This document shows, piece after piece, positions 10,077 through 20,370 of a stretch of 64,000 nucleotides of DNA (positions are counted from its first letter, which is position 1; each line of letters opens with the position of its first letter). The translations under genes and the position numbers were made by a program. This DNA comes from Apium graveolens (lineage: Eukaryota > Streptophyta > Magnoliopsida > Apiales > Apiaceae): assembly GCF_009905375.1 (NCBI RefSeq), contig NW_027420594.1, forward strand, positions 1-64,000, given 5' to 3'. A model generated the notes under the pieces. It was given only the letters and a program-made list of their open reading frames with translations, did not search any database and was not told the DNA's origin.

Positions 10077-11039
10077 TATAGTTCAAATTTTTAATTCAAT
10101 ATACTTTGCTCCATGTATTATGTAAATTAATTGGATGTGGATGTAGAAGCCTAAAGAAGTATTACTCTAATTTATTTTGTGTTGTAAATAAAATGACATT
10201 CTAAAAATCAATTGCTAAGCAGTGTATAAAAAACATAACTTCAAAATGACATTTTTTCGAAAATTCTATATTTTATATAGTGAGATTATATATAAACCAC
10301 CTATTCACCTCAATTAACAATAATATATGTACTAATCCAACCCTAACTAACAATAATAAATTATATGTCATGCACAAAATAATATTTACATAACCACATT
10401 TAATCAAATTAAATTTCTATAGGTATAAGATAGGATAAAAAAAATTTGACAAAAATTTATACGTATGAGAAAAATGATACGGTTTATAAAAATATTTACT
10501 AATTGCTTTGTTTATTTAAACATAAGAATTAAAATGAATGATAATATGACTGTTGATTTTTATTTAATTATTAATCAATTTTATTTTGAAATTATAATGG
10601 TCTGACTTGACCATATGTACTTTGACGTAATTATAATGAATATTTTTAATACTTTCAACTGTAATAAAAATTTATTATTGAAAACCATGCTTATATTTTT
10701 TTAACTCAAAATTTTCAATAGAAAAGTTTTCTAATAAATTTTGGGTCTTTCCACAAAGTAGGAAATGCAAACAGGCAAAGTCAGCCCACTTTGTATTTTT
10801 TTGCTAGCATTCACAAAAAGGTACACAAAGACATTATTTTGTCTAATATGTACCAAAATATAATTCCATTATGATTTTAAGATGAATAAGGAGGATAGGT
10901 TCATATATTAGTTCTCGAATTTCTTTTTTGAATAAAATTATAAATATTAAACTTTAATTCAAAAAAATATATTTTAAAAAGATATGTAAAATTATGAATT
11001 TTAGATGAAAAAGTAAAAAAAATATGTGTTATGGGACGG
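10077..11039. other. AT-rich right flank of R-A (U1)
   Basis: Contains 'gagaaaaatgatac', 'tttactaattgctttgtt' and 'aattaaaatgaatgataa' (about 10465-10550), the same flank that precedes integrase in R-B and R-C. Here the integrase is absent. The remainder to 11039 shows no gene. The matching U4 interval is about 55173-56142. Confidence 0.5.
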
Positions 11040-12223
11040 TGATTATGGCTAACTAAGATCAGTTTTAAATTTTACCGGATAATCCCTTACTGAGATTTTA
11101 TAAACACTTCAATAATCTGACAATGATGATAAGCTAAGATGACTAAATGCGGTGCAAAAAATAGTATGCAGAAAAGTAATAAGAACAGACAAGAATTTTA
11201 GCCGGCTTCGACCCGTAATCCCCTATGGTCTACGACCTGGTCCCTTACCAACTTGGTAAGACAGTATATTATTGAATAACAGTAGGTTTACAACTTGGTA
11301 AGATAATATACAATAATATATCTCCCTTTATCCCAGCTGTTGATAATGGCCTGCTAAAACCCTATTTCTAAACCTGCCTTCTAAGTACTACATTAGCCAG
11401 TAGTACAAACTTCTCTAGCACTAGTTCACCAAACCCTTATTTCTCTTAGCCAACTATGCAGCAACTAATCAATACAAATTGAACAATACAAATGGAATGA
11501 TAAAGTAATTTATACTCAAACTATAGACTCTCTAAGATAAAACACGTGTATATAATTAAAAGCTGGAGAGTATTTTAGAACCAATAAAAATCAGTGAGTT
11601 GTGAGTGTTCTTGCTGCAATACATCAGTCATAAAAACTGCAAGAAAACTCGTATATAAATATACACTAACGTTTAAAACAATCTCAACAACTTACAATAG
11701 TTAGAATCCAACTCTAACATTTAAATTAGTTGGGATGATTTCCAATATTCATATATACGTTTAATAGAAGAGATAAAGAAAGAAAAATGATCAGAAAAAG
11801 TCTCTTCTATTTTGTATGAGTATAAAATATTTTTTATCAGATTTCTAGGAGATAGAGTTTGAAAAAAAAACAAACTCCTACAAATTAGGAACTGTTTTAA
11901 AGTTAGAAATTTTTTTATAACTGAGCTCTAATATATATAAACCACGTATAATATAATAGAGAAGTCCTTATAATTCGTTAAAAGAAATTCCTGAAATATC
12001 TCCTTGAAAATATATTTCCTTGTTGAGTCTGGACTGTCCATCTTGGCTTGCTATTGTTCTGAATAATGTGATCATAGCTTGACGAAATAGATTACTGTCT
12101 TATGACAACTTGCTGTCATGATGCTTAAACAACAATGTCATTAAGATGATATATCCTACAAATAGTCTTAAATAACAACATAATGGCTTGTTGTGTTGTG
12201 ATCATCAAAACTAAGGAGTTACA
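11040..12223 (-). repeat. Copia 3' LTR (U1)
   Basis: Runs from 'tgattatggctaactaag' to '...ctaaggagttaca' on the plus strand, and matches 14508-15665 along its length with many substitutions and small indels. On the minus strand it begins TGTAAC and ends near CCATAATCA, which fits TG...CA ends. Confidence 0.8.
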
Positions 12224-12799
12224 ATCTCCCCCTTTTTGATGATTACACACATTTAGGAGAATTATAAAATTCCCCCTAAATCTATGCATATCTCAAAATT
12301 AAGAAATACTTTATAACACACTACTGCAAATAATTATACTGTAAATAACAACAAATGCATATCCAACACAACCAACATAGCAACATATCATTACCTCACC
12401 AATTTTTAACATAACCAAAGCAAATCAAGTATTAAGCAAAAATAACTATCATAAATCAAGTTCATAAACCAAGTAGCAAACCACACCAGATTAACCTCGA
12501 CAGATGAAACAAGTCTTAAATAAACCTTAAATAAACATAAATCTCCTAAATTTCATCACCTTAAAGCATTAAAAAGATCTAGGTTGAGGGCTGATCAGAA
12601 GTGTTGAGAGCATCCTCTTTTGGAGAAAAGAAAGCATTAAAACACACAAACAAGTAAGCACCAATAAACAGATAATGGCATGTCAAAATTAATAAATCAA
12701 ATCAAACACAAATTATGACATTTAATAAACAATCATACTAAGCTAATATGAAAATTAATAGTAAGTTAACATTACCAAATTTCTAAAGATAGCTTGCCA
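12224..12799. other. Copia 3' non-coding region with polypurine tract (U1)
   Basis: Between the RNase H stop and the 3' LTR. The polypurine tract lies directly at the LTR edge. The rest is A-rich, with no open frame seen. The equivalent U4 interval is 57306-57886. Confidence 0.6.
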
Positions 12800-14425
12800 T
12801 TATACACTGCACATGACAAGTTCTCTTCGAATGGTAGAAAATCTTTCTTCGCCAAGGGGTTTTGTAAGGATATCTGCCAATTGATATTCAGTAGGCATAA
12901 AAACTAATTTAATCTTACCTTTGGCAGCATTATCTCTCAAGAAATGGTGATAAAAATCAATATGCTTTGTTCTTGAGTAATTCACAGGATTCTTTGATAT
13001 GTTGATGGTACTAGTATTGTCATAATAGATTGGAACTTTGCCATACTTGATTCCAAAATCTCGTAGAGTGTGAAGCATCCACAAAATTTCAGAGCAACAA
13101 CTACCCCATACTAAATACTCATCTTCTGCTGTGGATAATGTAACTGAAGTTTGTTTCTTACTTTGCCAAGATAGAAGAGTTTGTCCTAAGTATGTACAAA
13201 CACCACTTGTGCTCTTTCTATCAGTTTGACATCCTGCATAATCTGCACCACTATACCCCACAACATCAAATGTTCTTGTAATAGGATAAAATAACCCAAG
13301 ATTAATAGTCCTACTTAAATATCGAAATATTCATTTAACTACATTTAAGTGTGATTCCTTAGGTTTAGCTTAAAAACGAGCACATACACAAATACTATAC
13401 ATAATATCCAGTCGGGAAGTAGTAAAATATAAAAGACTACCAATCATGCCTCTATATTTTTTGATATCAACTGCCTTACCATTCTGAAGTCAGCCCTGCT
13501 GTTTTGATTCATTGGTGTAGATTTTGACTTGACATGCTCAAATCCAAATCTAGTCAGCAAGTTCTCCACATACTTTGACTGATGAACATAGATGCCATCC
13601 TTAGATTGCTTGATTTAGAGTCCCAAAAATAGTTCAGCTCACCCATCATGCTCATGTCAAATTCACTGCTCATACACTTAGAAAACCACTGACACATAGA
13701 ATCATTAGTGGATCCAAAAATTATATCATCTACATATATCTCGACAATCAAAATATCATTACCATTTTGCCTAGTAAATAAAGTAGGATCGATTTTACCT
13801 CGAATGAAGTCATTTTTGGCCAAAACTTACTAAGCCTCTTGTACCAAGCCCTTGATGCTTACATTAAGCCATATAATGCCTTCTTGAGCTTGCAAACATA
13901 GTCTGGATGTTGTTCATGTTCAAAACCAGGGGGTTGCTTGACATAAACTTCTTATTCCATAAATCCAATAAGAAAAGCACTTTTGACGTCCATTTGATGT
14001 AGCTTGATCTTCTTGTAGCATGCATAAACAAGAAGCATCCTAATTGATTCCAATCTAGCTACTGGAGCATAAGTTTGATCAAAGTCAATGCCTTCTTGTT
14101 GATTGTACCCTTGTGTCACAAGCCTTGCTTTATTTCTAGTAACAGTACCAAATTCATTCTCTTTATTCCTGAAAATCCATTTTATACCAATTACTGAAGT
14201 ATTCTTTAGTGGCTTGACAAATTCCCAAACATCACATTGTTCGAATTGATTGAGTTCTTCTTGCATAGCGAAGATCCTATTTTCATCTTCGAGTGCTTCT
14301 TTAACATTCTTAGGTTCCTCTTGAGCTAGAAATGCAGCATAAGCACAAAAAATTGCATTGCCTTTCCTTGTCTTGAGTCCATAAGTAATATTACCAATAA
14401 CCTGTTCTAGAGGGTGATTCTTCAC
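12800..14425 (-). pseudogene. Copia RT and RNase H remnant (U1)
   Basis: Minus strand. It opens 'MKNHPLEQVIGNITYGLKTR' and 'EPKNVKEALEDE', then the RT core 'VIGIKWIFRNK...GTVTRNKARLVTQGY', 'DFDQTYAPVARLESIRMLL' and 'KLHQMDVKSAFL', the catalytic 'YVDDIIFG' (around 13720), and RNase H with 'SGADYAGCQTDRKSTSGVC', 'STAEDEY', 'YYDNTSTINISKNPV..RTKHIDFYHHFLRD' and 'QLADILTKPL'. Stops interrupt it: Glu to TAA at about 13950, TAG near 13617, and several between 13262 and 13553. SIRE-type by motif similarity. Confidence 0.85.
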
Positions 14426-14507
14426 TGTCCGTGTAGATTTTAGAAATGAATGCTTTGAGATATGTTCATGAGAGGTCTTCCTTATCTTTGAGATTCTTCA
14501 CTGTCCA
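14426..14507. other. Short leader next to copia 5' LTR, with direct repeat (U1)
   Basis: Holds a direct repeat: 'gattcttcactgtccgtgtagatt' at about 14418 and 'gattcttcactgtccatgtagatt' at about 14492, the second running into the LTR. A normal primer-binding site complementary to initiator tRNA-Met is not seen. The repeat may record the event that removed gag-protease-integrase. The same arrangement is present in U4 (about 59505 and 59579). Confidence 0.5.
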
Positions 14508-15665
14508 TGTAGATTATGGTAAACTAAGATTAGTTTTAAATTTTACCCGATAATCGCTTACTGAGATTTTATAAACAGTTCAATAATCTAAAAATGATAG
14601 TAAGCTAAGATGACTAAATGCAGAAAAGTGATAAGAACACACAAGAATTTTAGCCAGGTTCGACCCTTAATCCCCTATGGTCTACATCCGGGTCCCTTAC
14701 CAACTTGGTAAGAGAATATATTATTGAATCACAATAAGTTTATAACTACAAGATATAATAATGTATCTCCCTTTATCCCAACAGCTGATAATGGCTTGCT
14801 GAAACCCTATTTTTGAACCTGCCCTCTAAGTACTATACTACCCCGCAGTACAAACTTCTCTCGCACTAGTCCACCAAACCCTTGTTTCCCTTAGGCAACT
14901 ATCCAGCAACTAATCAATATAAATTGAACAATACAAATCGAATGATAAAGTAATTATAACTCAAACTATAGACTCTCTAAGATAAAACAGGTGTATATAA
15001 TTAAGAGCTTGAGAGTATTTTAGAATTAATAAAGATCAGTGAGTTGTGAGTGTTCTTGGTGCAATACGTCTGTCATAAAAACTGTAAGAAAACTCATATA
15101 GAAATATACACTAACGTTCAAAACAACCTCAACAACTTAAAATGGTTAGAATCCAATTCTAACATTTAAATTAGTTGGGATGATTTCGAACGTTCATGTA
15201 TACGTTTGATAGAAGAGAGAAAGAAAGAAAAACGATCAGAAAAAGTCTCTATTTTGTATGAGTATAAAACATTTTTCAATCAGATTTGTAGGAGATAGAG
15301 TTTGAAAAGAAAACAAACTCCTACAAATTAGGAACTATTTTAAAGTTAGAAAACATTTTATAACTGAGCTCTAATATATATAAACCACATATAATATAAT
15401 AGAGACTCCTTACAATTTATTAAAAGAAATTCCTAAAATTTCTCCTTAAAAATTTGTTTCCTTGTTGAATCTGAACTGTCCATCTTGGCTTGCTATTATT
15501 TTGAATAACGTGATCATAGCTTGCTAAAATAAATTACTGTCTTATGAGAGCTTGCTGTCATGATGCTTAAATAGCAATGTCATTAAGCTCATATATCGTG
15601 CAAACAATCTTAAATAATAACATGATGGCTTGTTGTGTTGTGATCATCAAAACTAAGGAGTTACA
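14508..15665 (-). repeat. Copia 5' LTR (U1)
   Basis: Direct repeat of 11040-12223. Both contain 'ttcgaccc', 'cccttaccaacttggtaag', 'ctccctttatccca', 'gtgagttgtgagtgttctt' and end 'gatcatcaaaactaaggagttaca'. Many differences between the pair show an old insertion. Confidence 0.8.
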
Positions 15666-16176
15666 CTACTAAGCTTGGTCTAAGCTTGGTCTAAGGTTTT
15701 AAGTAGTTCATCATAATTTTATTGAGTTTGGTAAGAAATGACTATTATGTGGCCCACTAAGCTTTTTTTTTCTAACTAACAAATGGTAGAAAATGACAAG
15801 TTAAATTTTATACCAACTTTGTAATTTTTAGTTATAATTTGAATCTACCAGTTATATTAGAGTTAGACAATATAATTTTTCTGAAAAAATATTTTAATAA
15901 TTATACAAAGTAATCATTTATGGAAAGAATTATAAGTTTGTAACTTTATTTTATAATGAGAATATATTTTCAACAAATAATTAATGCTCACAAAAATATA
16001 TTAAAATTATTTAAATATCATTTATATTACTTTTATATGGTACTCATAATTTTTTATAGTCCTTTGAGTTATTTTAATCCAAATGATTGATTGGAATAAA
16101 TAATTCTTTAATCATTTCAATATGTTAAAAAAATACAAACAAATAATAAGATCTCCAAACTCTTAACGTACCTATG
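15666..16176. other. Spacer right of copia (U1)
   Basis: AT-rich, no gene seen. It begins with a doubled 'aagcttggtct' (15671-15693). Present only in U1 and U4 (60753-61262), because U2 and U3 deletions removed it. Confidence 0.5.
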
Positions 16177-16506
16177 CTCTAGAAATATGTTGTAAATTTT
16201 GAAAAAAATTCAAAGTGTAGTGAGTCCAGAAACCTAACTCAATTTTTGTCCAACCCCACAACCTACCCCATATGGGTCTAAATTGAGCTATTTCTTGAAT
16301 ATTCAAAAATGGATAACAAAGACAAAACTCCAAAAAAATTCATGTCTGAAGAAATTGATGTATTAGTATATAACTAATAGAAGCTCTCAAGGATAGTTCC
16401 ACATCCTCTGAGAGAGCCTAAATTGTTCTTCATTATTGAGTACCTAATTTGATAAAATAATCATTAATGGAAGATAATGAAACTCAAGAAAATCTTCCAC
16501 CACCAC
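16177..16506 (+). pseudogene. Copia gag leader with 12-codon gag stub (U1)
   Basis: The leader upstream of copia gag ('ccccacaacctaccccatatgggtctaaattgagc', and so on) is followed at 16467 by an ATG reading 'MEDNETQENLPPPLA'. The sequence then switches directly into R-B at 'actagcttacacgcc'. The U2 (24124) and U4 (61608) copies continue into gag, so U1 carries a deletion. The parental sequences share 'agc' at the joint. Confidence 0.65.
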
Positions 16507-17821
16507 TAGCTTACACGCCTAGATTGATGAAGAGGAGAAAGAGAAGGGACTTGGAGCATTGATAAAGAGGACAAAGATAATGAACTTAAGAATTTTCATC
16601 ATTTTTTGTGGAACTTGTTGCAAATAACAAGAAAAAAATAATTTATGTCCAAATGTCTCCTAAGTAAGGTCACACACAAATATAAAATAAATTTAATAAG
16701 ATAATTAAACAAATATGAACATAAATATAAATAATATGTGGGCTTCCTATCTATAATTTTTTGTTTTTTAATGTATCATGCATATTATTTATGAGGAACA
16801 AAAAATATAATATAAATATAACTAAATTTGTTTTTCTTACCTTCACATATAATGTTGAAAAGGATAATTTTTGAAATGGAGGTCATGTAAAAACAAATAC
16901 AAGTAACATTTCATGTCAACCTATATACATATGTACAAGAAAAATAGGATACTTATTGTAGTGTTTTAATATTTATATATAATTTGTGGAAAAAACGCAT
17001 AACAAAGGAAAATGAAGAAATTCAAATTATTACCTTAACCTTGGTAAACAACATCAATTCATGATAACCACCAAATGTTGTTAACCAAAATACTCTTTCA
17101 GAGAAAATAAAAATAACACCAATTTATTATTTTAGAGCCATGTACTAGTTGCTTATATTAGGGTTTTACCTACCTTTTTCATATCCTCTATTTTGTAGGG
17201 CCCAATTATGTAACACTGATTTTAATGGGCCTGATATAGTTTAAATTGTTTTTTGTTATAGTATCCTATTTTTATTACAAATTTCGAATTTTTTTACTTT
17301 TTATAAAAATATGATCTAACAAAGTGTGCTCGGTATTATATAAATTAATTGGATGTACATGTACAAGCCTTTAGGTAAACAAGTATTAATCTAATTTATT
17401 TTGTATTATGAATTAAATGAGATTCTAAAAATCAAGTGCTAAGCATTGTATAAAAAAATTAACTTAAAAATGATATTTTCTCCAAAATTTTAAATTTTAT
17501 TAAGTGAGATTATATATAAATTCCCCACTTACCTCTACTAACAATAATATAAGTACTACTACAACCCTAACTAATAATAATAGAAGTACTATTACAATAT
17601 ATTTAAGTCTAAAATACCTCTCACTATAACCCACAAATTTATTGTCACATAAAATTAATATTTACATAACAACATTTAATAAAATTAAATTTTTAGAGGT
17701 ATAAGATACAATACTAAATGTTTGACAAACAAGTTATACGTATGAGAAAAATGATACAATTTTTAAAAAAATTTACTAATTGCTTTGTTAATTTAACATA
17801 GAAATTAAAATGAATGATAAA
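16507..17821. repeat. Module R-B (U1)
   Basis: Paralogue of R-A and R-C. Left to right it has an exon-3-like block, intron, exon 2, intron, exon 1, promoter motifs (about 17125-17232), and the AT flank ending 'aattaaaatgaatgataaaatga' that abuts integrase. In U1 exon 2 has a TCA-to-TGA stop next to its donor ('cttaccttcacat' on plus). U1 and U4 share variants such as 'gattgatgaag', 'attgtagtg' and 'gctcggtatt' against U2 and U3. Confidence 0.6.
17125..17232 (-). promoter_or_regulatory. Telo-box and site II motifs in R-B (U1)
   Basis: Minus strand telo-box AAACCCTAA at about 17157-17165 and two GGGCC motifs ('tagggcccaa', 'aatgggcctg') at about 17197-17231, upstream of R-B exon 1. Confidence 0.45.
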
Positions 17822-18300
17822 ATGAATTTCTTGTACCAATTCGAGATCCTACAAAAATTCAGCTATGTCCCTTATTATAAGGAAATGGGGAGATTGAAGC
17901 CACAACTAAGATTATTTTCAATGGAATCAAAAAGAGGTTAGGAGAAGCGAACCATTTATGGGCCGAAAATTTGTGATGGGTCTTTTGGACTTATCTAAAA
18001 ATGCCAAGATCATCCATGAGCGAAACGCCTTTCAGATTGGCTAGTGAAACTGATGCTCTTCTCATGGTTGAAATGGGTCGAGACACTTTCCCCACCGAAG
18101 TGTTTGATTTGGAAAACAATAAAGTTGGCCTAAGAGCTAATGTAGACCTTCTTGAAGAAGAAAGTGAAGTAGTCCACGAGAAAAACCTAAAATACCAACT
18201 TCAGGGAGCCCATTAATATGATTCACCTGTAAAAGAGCACAATTTCTTTTTCAGTTACCTAGTGGGAGGAAGTTAGCAATTGCCCGTTAAACAAGGAAAA
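17822..18300 (+). pseudogene. Ty3/gypsy integrase fragment INT-a (U1)
   Basis: Second, diverged integrase copy. 'MNFLYQFEILQKFSY' starts it. A frame-shifted catalytic-Glu region follows ('GNGEIEATTKIIF' pattern), then the open stretch from 18001: 'MPRSSMSETPFRLA', 'VEMGRDTFPTEVFDLENNKVGLRANVDLLEEESE', 'NLKYQLQGAHY'. These correspond to the Tat-type TPRSSTGETPFSL...VEIG...LRANLDLLEE pattern. It ends after 'VKQGKLHPN', where homology to INT-b stops. Confidence 0.75.
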
Positions 18301-18840
18301 CTTCATCCAAATACAAACCAATATTAGATTACAAATTACAAACCAATAAGAGCTACATGTTTAGTCTCTTTCTCTCTCATCCATGTGCATTATGTATTCA
18401 TGTATATATTTTCCGAATAGCTTTTAATTTGATTTTTCCCATTAATTGTTAACTTAATATATAAAAATAATTTTACCATATTTTTCTCCATCTCCGGCTC
18501 AACAATTTGCATAGCATATTTGCTATATTTTGACGAGAAATCATTATTTAAGCTTACCTGAATCACTAAGCTGAAATCAATACTATTTCAGGAACCGGTA
18601 GATTTTAGTGATTGTCGTACGCATAATTACTGATTTATTGCCGAAATATATCAAATATGGTATTCATACTAATTATTGGAGGATGTAAAAAGAGTTCACC
18701 AGTTAACGGGAAAAATTTAATTAAAAATAGAGCGAATAAGGTGGAGTTGTGTGTTGGTGGTGAAGTTTGTATTTTAAGATAGTATATTTTGGATTAAGAC
18801 TATATATATATATATATTAGTTTGTATTGGATTAAGACTA
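18301..18840. other. Spacer after INT-a (U1)
   Basis: No recognised gene. Contains 'tttagtctctttctctctcatccatgtgcatta', 'aagcttacctgaatcactaagctgaaatcaatactatttcagg' and a TA run near 18803. Conserved in U2 (28626-29170) and U3 (42963-43470), absent from U4. Origin unknown; possibly gypsy non-coding DNA. Confidence 0.4.
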
Positions 18841-19419
18841 TATAGAAATTTCTTATTACAAATTTCGAATTCTTTTCCTTCTATAAAAATAAGATCTAAC
18901 AAAGTGTGATCCATGTATTATATAAATTAATTCGATGTATATTTACAAGCCAATAGGTAAAGAAGTATTACTCTAATTTATTTTGTATTGTAAAAAAAAT
19001 GAGATTCTTAAAATCAAGTGGTAGCATTGTGTAAAAATTTAACTTAAAAACGATATTTTCTCGAAAATTTTAATTTTTTTAGTGATGTTATTTATAAAAA
19101 ACCTAACTAACACTAATATAAGTACTAATATAAGCACTAATATAAGTACTACTACAACCCTAACTAACAATAATATAAGCACTACTACAATAGATTCAAG
19201 TCTAAAAAACCTCTCACTATAATGCACATATTTATTGTCATATAAAAATTAATATTTATTTTATAACAACATTAAATTAAATTAAATTTTTAGAGGTATA
19301 AGATACAATACAAAATTTTTGACAGACAAGTTATACATTTGAGAAAAATGATAAAGCTTTTAAAAAAATTTACTAATTGCTTTATTTATTTAATCAATGG
19401 AATTAAAAGGAATGATAAA
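18841..19419. repeat. Module R-C, left-truncated (U1)
   Basis: Begins at 'aaatttcttattacaaatttcgaattcttttcc', the homologue of U2 position about 29803, so about 640 bp (R-C left part, exons and promoter) are missing. It carries an imperfect 12-bp repeat 'actaatataagt' / 'actaatataagc', expanded only here (about 19112-19155). It ends with the AT flank preceding INT-b. Confidence 0.6.
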
Positions 19420-20038
19420 ATGATTTTCTTGCACCAATTCGAGATCCAACAAAAATTCAGCTCTTTGGGTCATCCTCAAGGCAATGGGCTGATTAAGAAA
19501 CAAATAAGATTATTTTAGATGGAATCAAAGAGAGGTTGGGCGAAGCCAAAGATTTATTGGGTGAAGAATTGTGATGGGTCTTGTGGGCTTATCGCATAAC
19601 CCGAAGACCATCCACGATCGAAATGCTTTTTAGATTATCAACTTACCGCACCAAAGTGTTTAATTTGTAAAGCAACGAAGTTGGCTTAAGAACCAATATA
19701 GACCTTCTTGAAGAAGAAAGCGAAGTAGCTCGCCATAGAAACCTCAAATACCAACTTCAGGAAACCCAGTATTATGATTAGTGTGTAAAGGAGCACACTT
19801 TCTTTGTCGATTACCTAGTGATGAGGAAGTAGCAATTTCAATGTCCGCTATGCAAGGAAAACTTCAGGCAAATTGGAGAGACCCTTACTTTGTAGTTGAA
19901 ATCATAAGGCCGGGAACGTATAAGCTAAAGACTTTGGAATGCGAACCTATTAAAAACACTTGGTACACTTCCATATTCCGGAAATTTTTCCAGTACAACT
20001 CTCTAAAGCCTTCCTGTTTATTTATTTTAGATTATTAA
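19420..20038 (+). pseudogene. Ty3/gypsy integrase C-terminal half INT-b (U1/U2 joint)
   Basis: ATG at 19420, 'HQFEIQQKFSSLGHPQGNG' (the HPQGNG motif before the catalytic Glu). A one-base loss shifts the frame, and then TGA and TAA stops and 'LLEEESEVARHRNLKYQLQE' follow. A second indel near 19830 precedes 'MQGKLQANWRDPYFVVEIIRPGTYKLKTLECEPIKNTWYTSIFRKFF'-type sequence. The usual stop after RKFF is CAG here, so the frame runs to 20038. Most diverged of the four INT-b copies. Confidence 0.78.
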
Positions 20039-20370
20039 ATTCAGTCATTTACTTTAGTAATGCAATTTGAATCTCCTAATGGTGAAGCATGTAGGACATT
20101 ATATGAATTTCCAATTTCAATGAAATTTATATGTTTTTCCCTTTTTATTCTCAATTTATGATTATATCCCAAAGTCCATGAATGGTATATATATGAGGTG
20201 TAAGAATATTTGAAGGAAGATGGAGAGTCTGGAGGGATATAGGGAGCCCCGAAGAGGTGACCGTAACCGGCTGTCAAGCCACTACGAATACTCCCGAAAT
20301 GAATCAAATGGTTAATGATAAGAAGGAAACGGATTGAGGCTTGGAAAGACGAAGAGTTAGATAATTGATT

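Larger units (their letters stand above)
11040..15665 (-). mobile_element. Ty1/copia element, SIRE/Maximus-type, internally deleted (U1)
   Basis: Two direct LTRs of about 1.16-1.18 kb flank a 2.3-kb internal region coding, on the minus strand, only for RT and RNase H. A polypurine tract 'aaaaagggggagat' (minus strand, at 12224-12238) abuts the 3' LTR, whose minus-strand start is TGTAACTCC. Gag, protease and integrase are missing. No clear 5-bp target duplication is seen (gacgg versus ctact), so the ends may be altered. Between copies, U1 and U4 LTRs of the same side are far more alike than the two LTRs within one element, so insertion is older than the array duplication. Confidence 0.85.
1..19758. 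repeat. Tandem composite unit U1
   Basis: First of four direct copies of a composite repeat, beginning with 'aggaaacccagtattatgat', which recurs at 19759, 30697 and 45000. U1 keeps the glycine-rich region, the RTE LINE, the full copia element, R-B and INT-a. It has lost copia gag beyond about 12 codons, the CACTA end, and most of R-C (junction near 18840). The boundaries are arbitrary because the array is circularly permutable and the window begins inside it. U1 and U4 are the only copies with the two-LTR copia element. Confidence 0.9.

Noticed and set aside
10590..10625. 'ggtctgacttgacc' inverted repeat as a regulatory operator or MITE end
   Set aside because: Very short palindrome in AT-rich DNA with no target duplication or partner end.
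14655..14675. 'ggttcgaccct' in the copia LTR resembling a tRNA/SINE B box
   Set aside because: No A box at the right distance and no tRNA fold; lies inside a well-bounded LTR.
11035..15670. 5-bp target duplication around the copia element
   Set aside because: Flanks 'gacgg' and 'ctact' do not match; not claimed.
19039..19227. Minus-strand frame rich in V/L ('VVVLILLLVRVVVVLIL', also 63704-63892) as a membrane peptide
   Set aside because: Arises from the 'actaatataagt' simple repeat; frame and length vary between copies.
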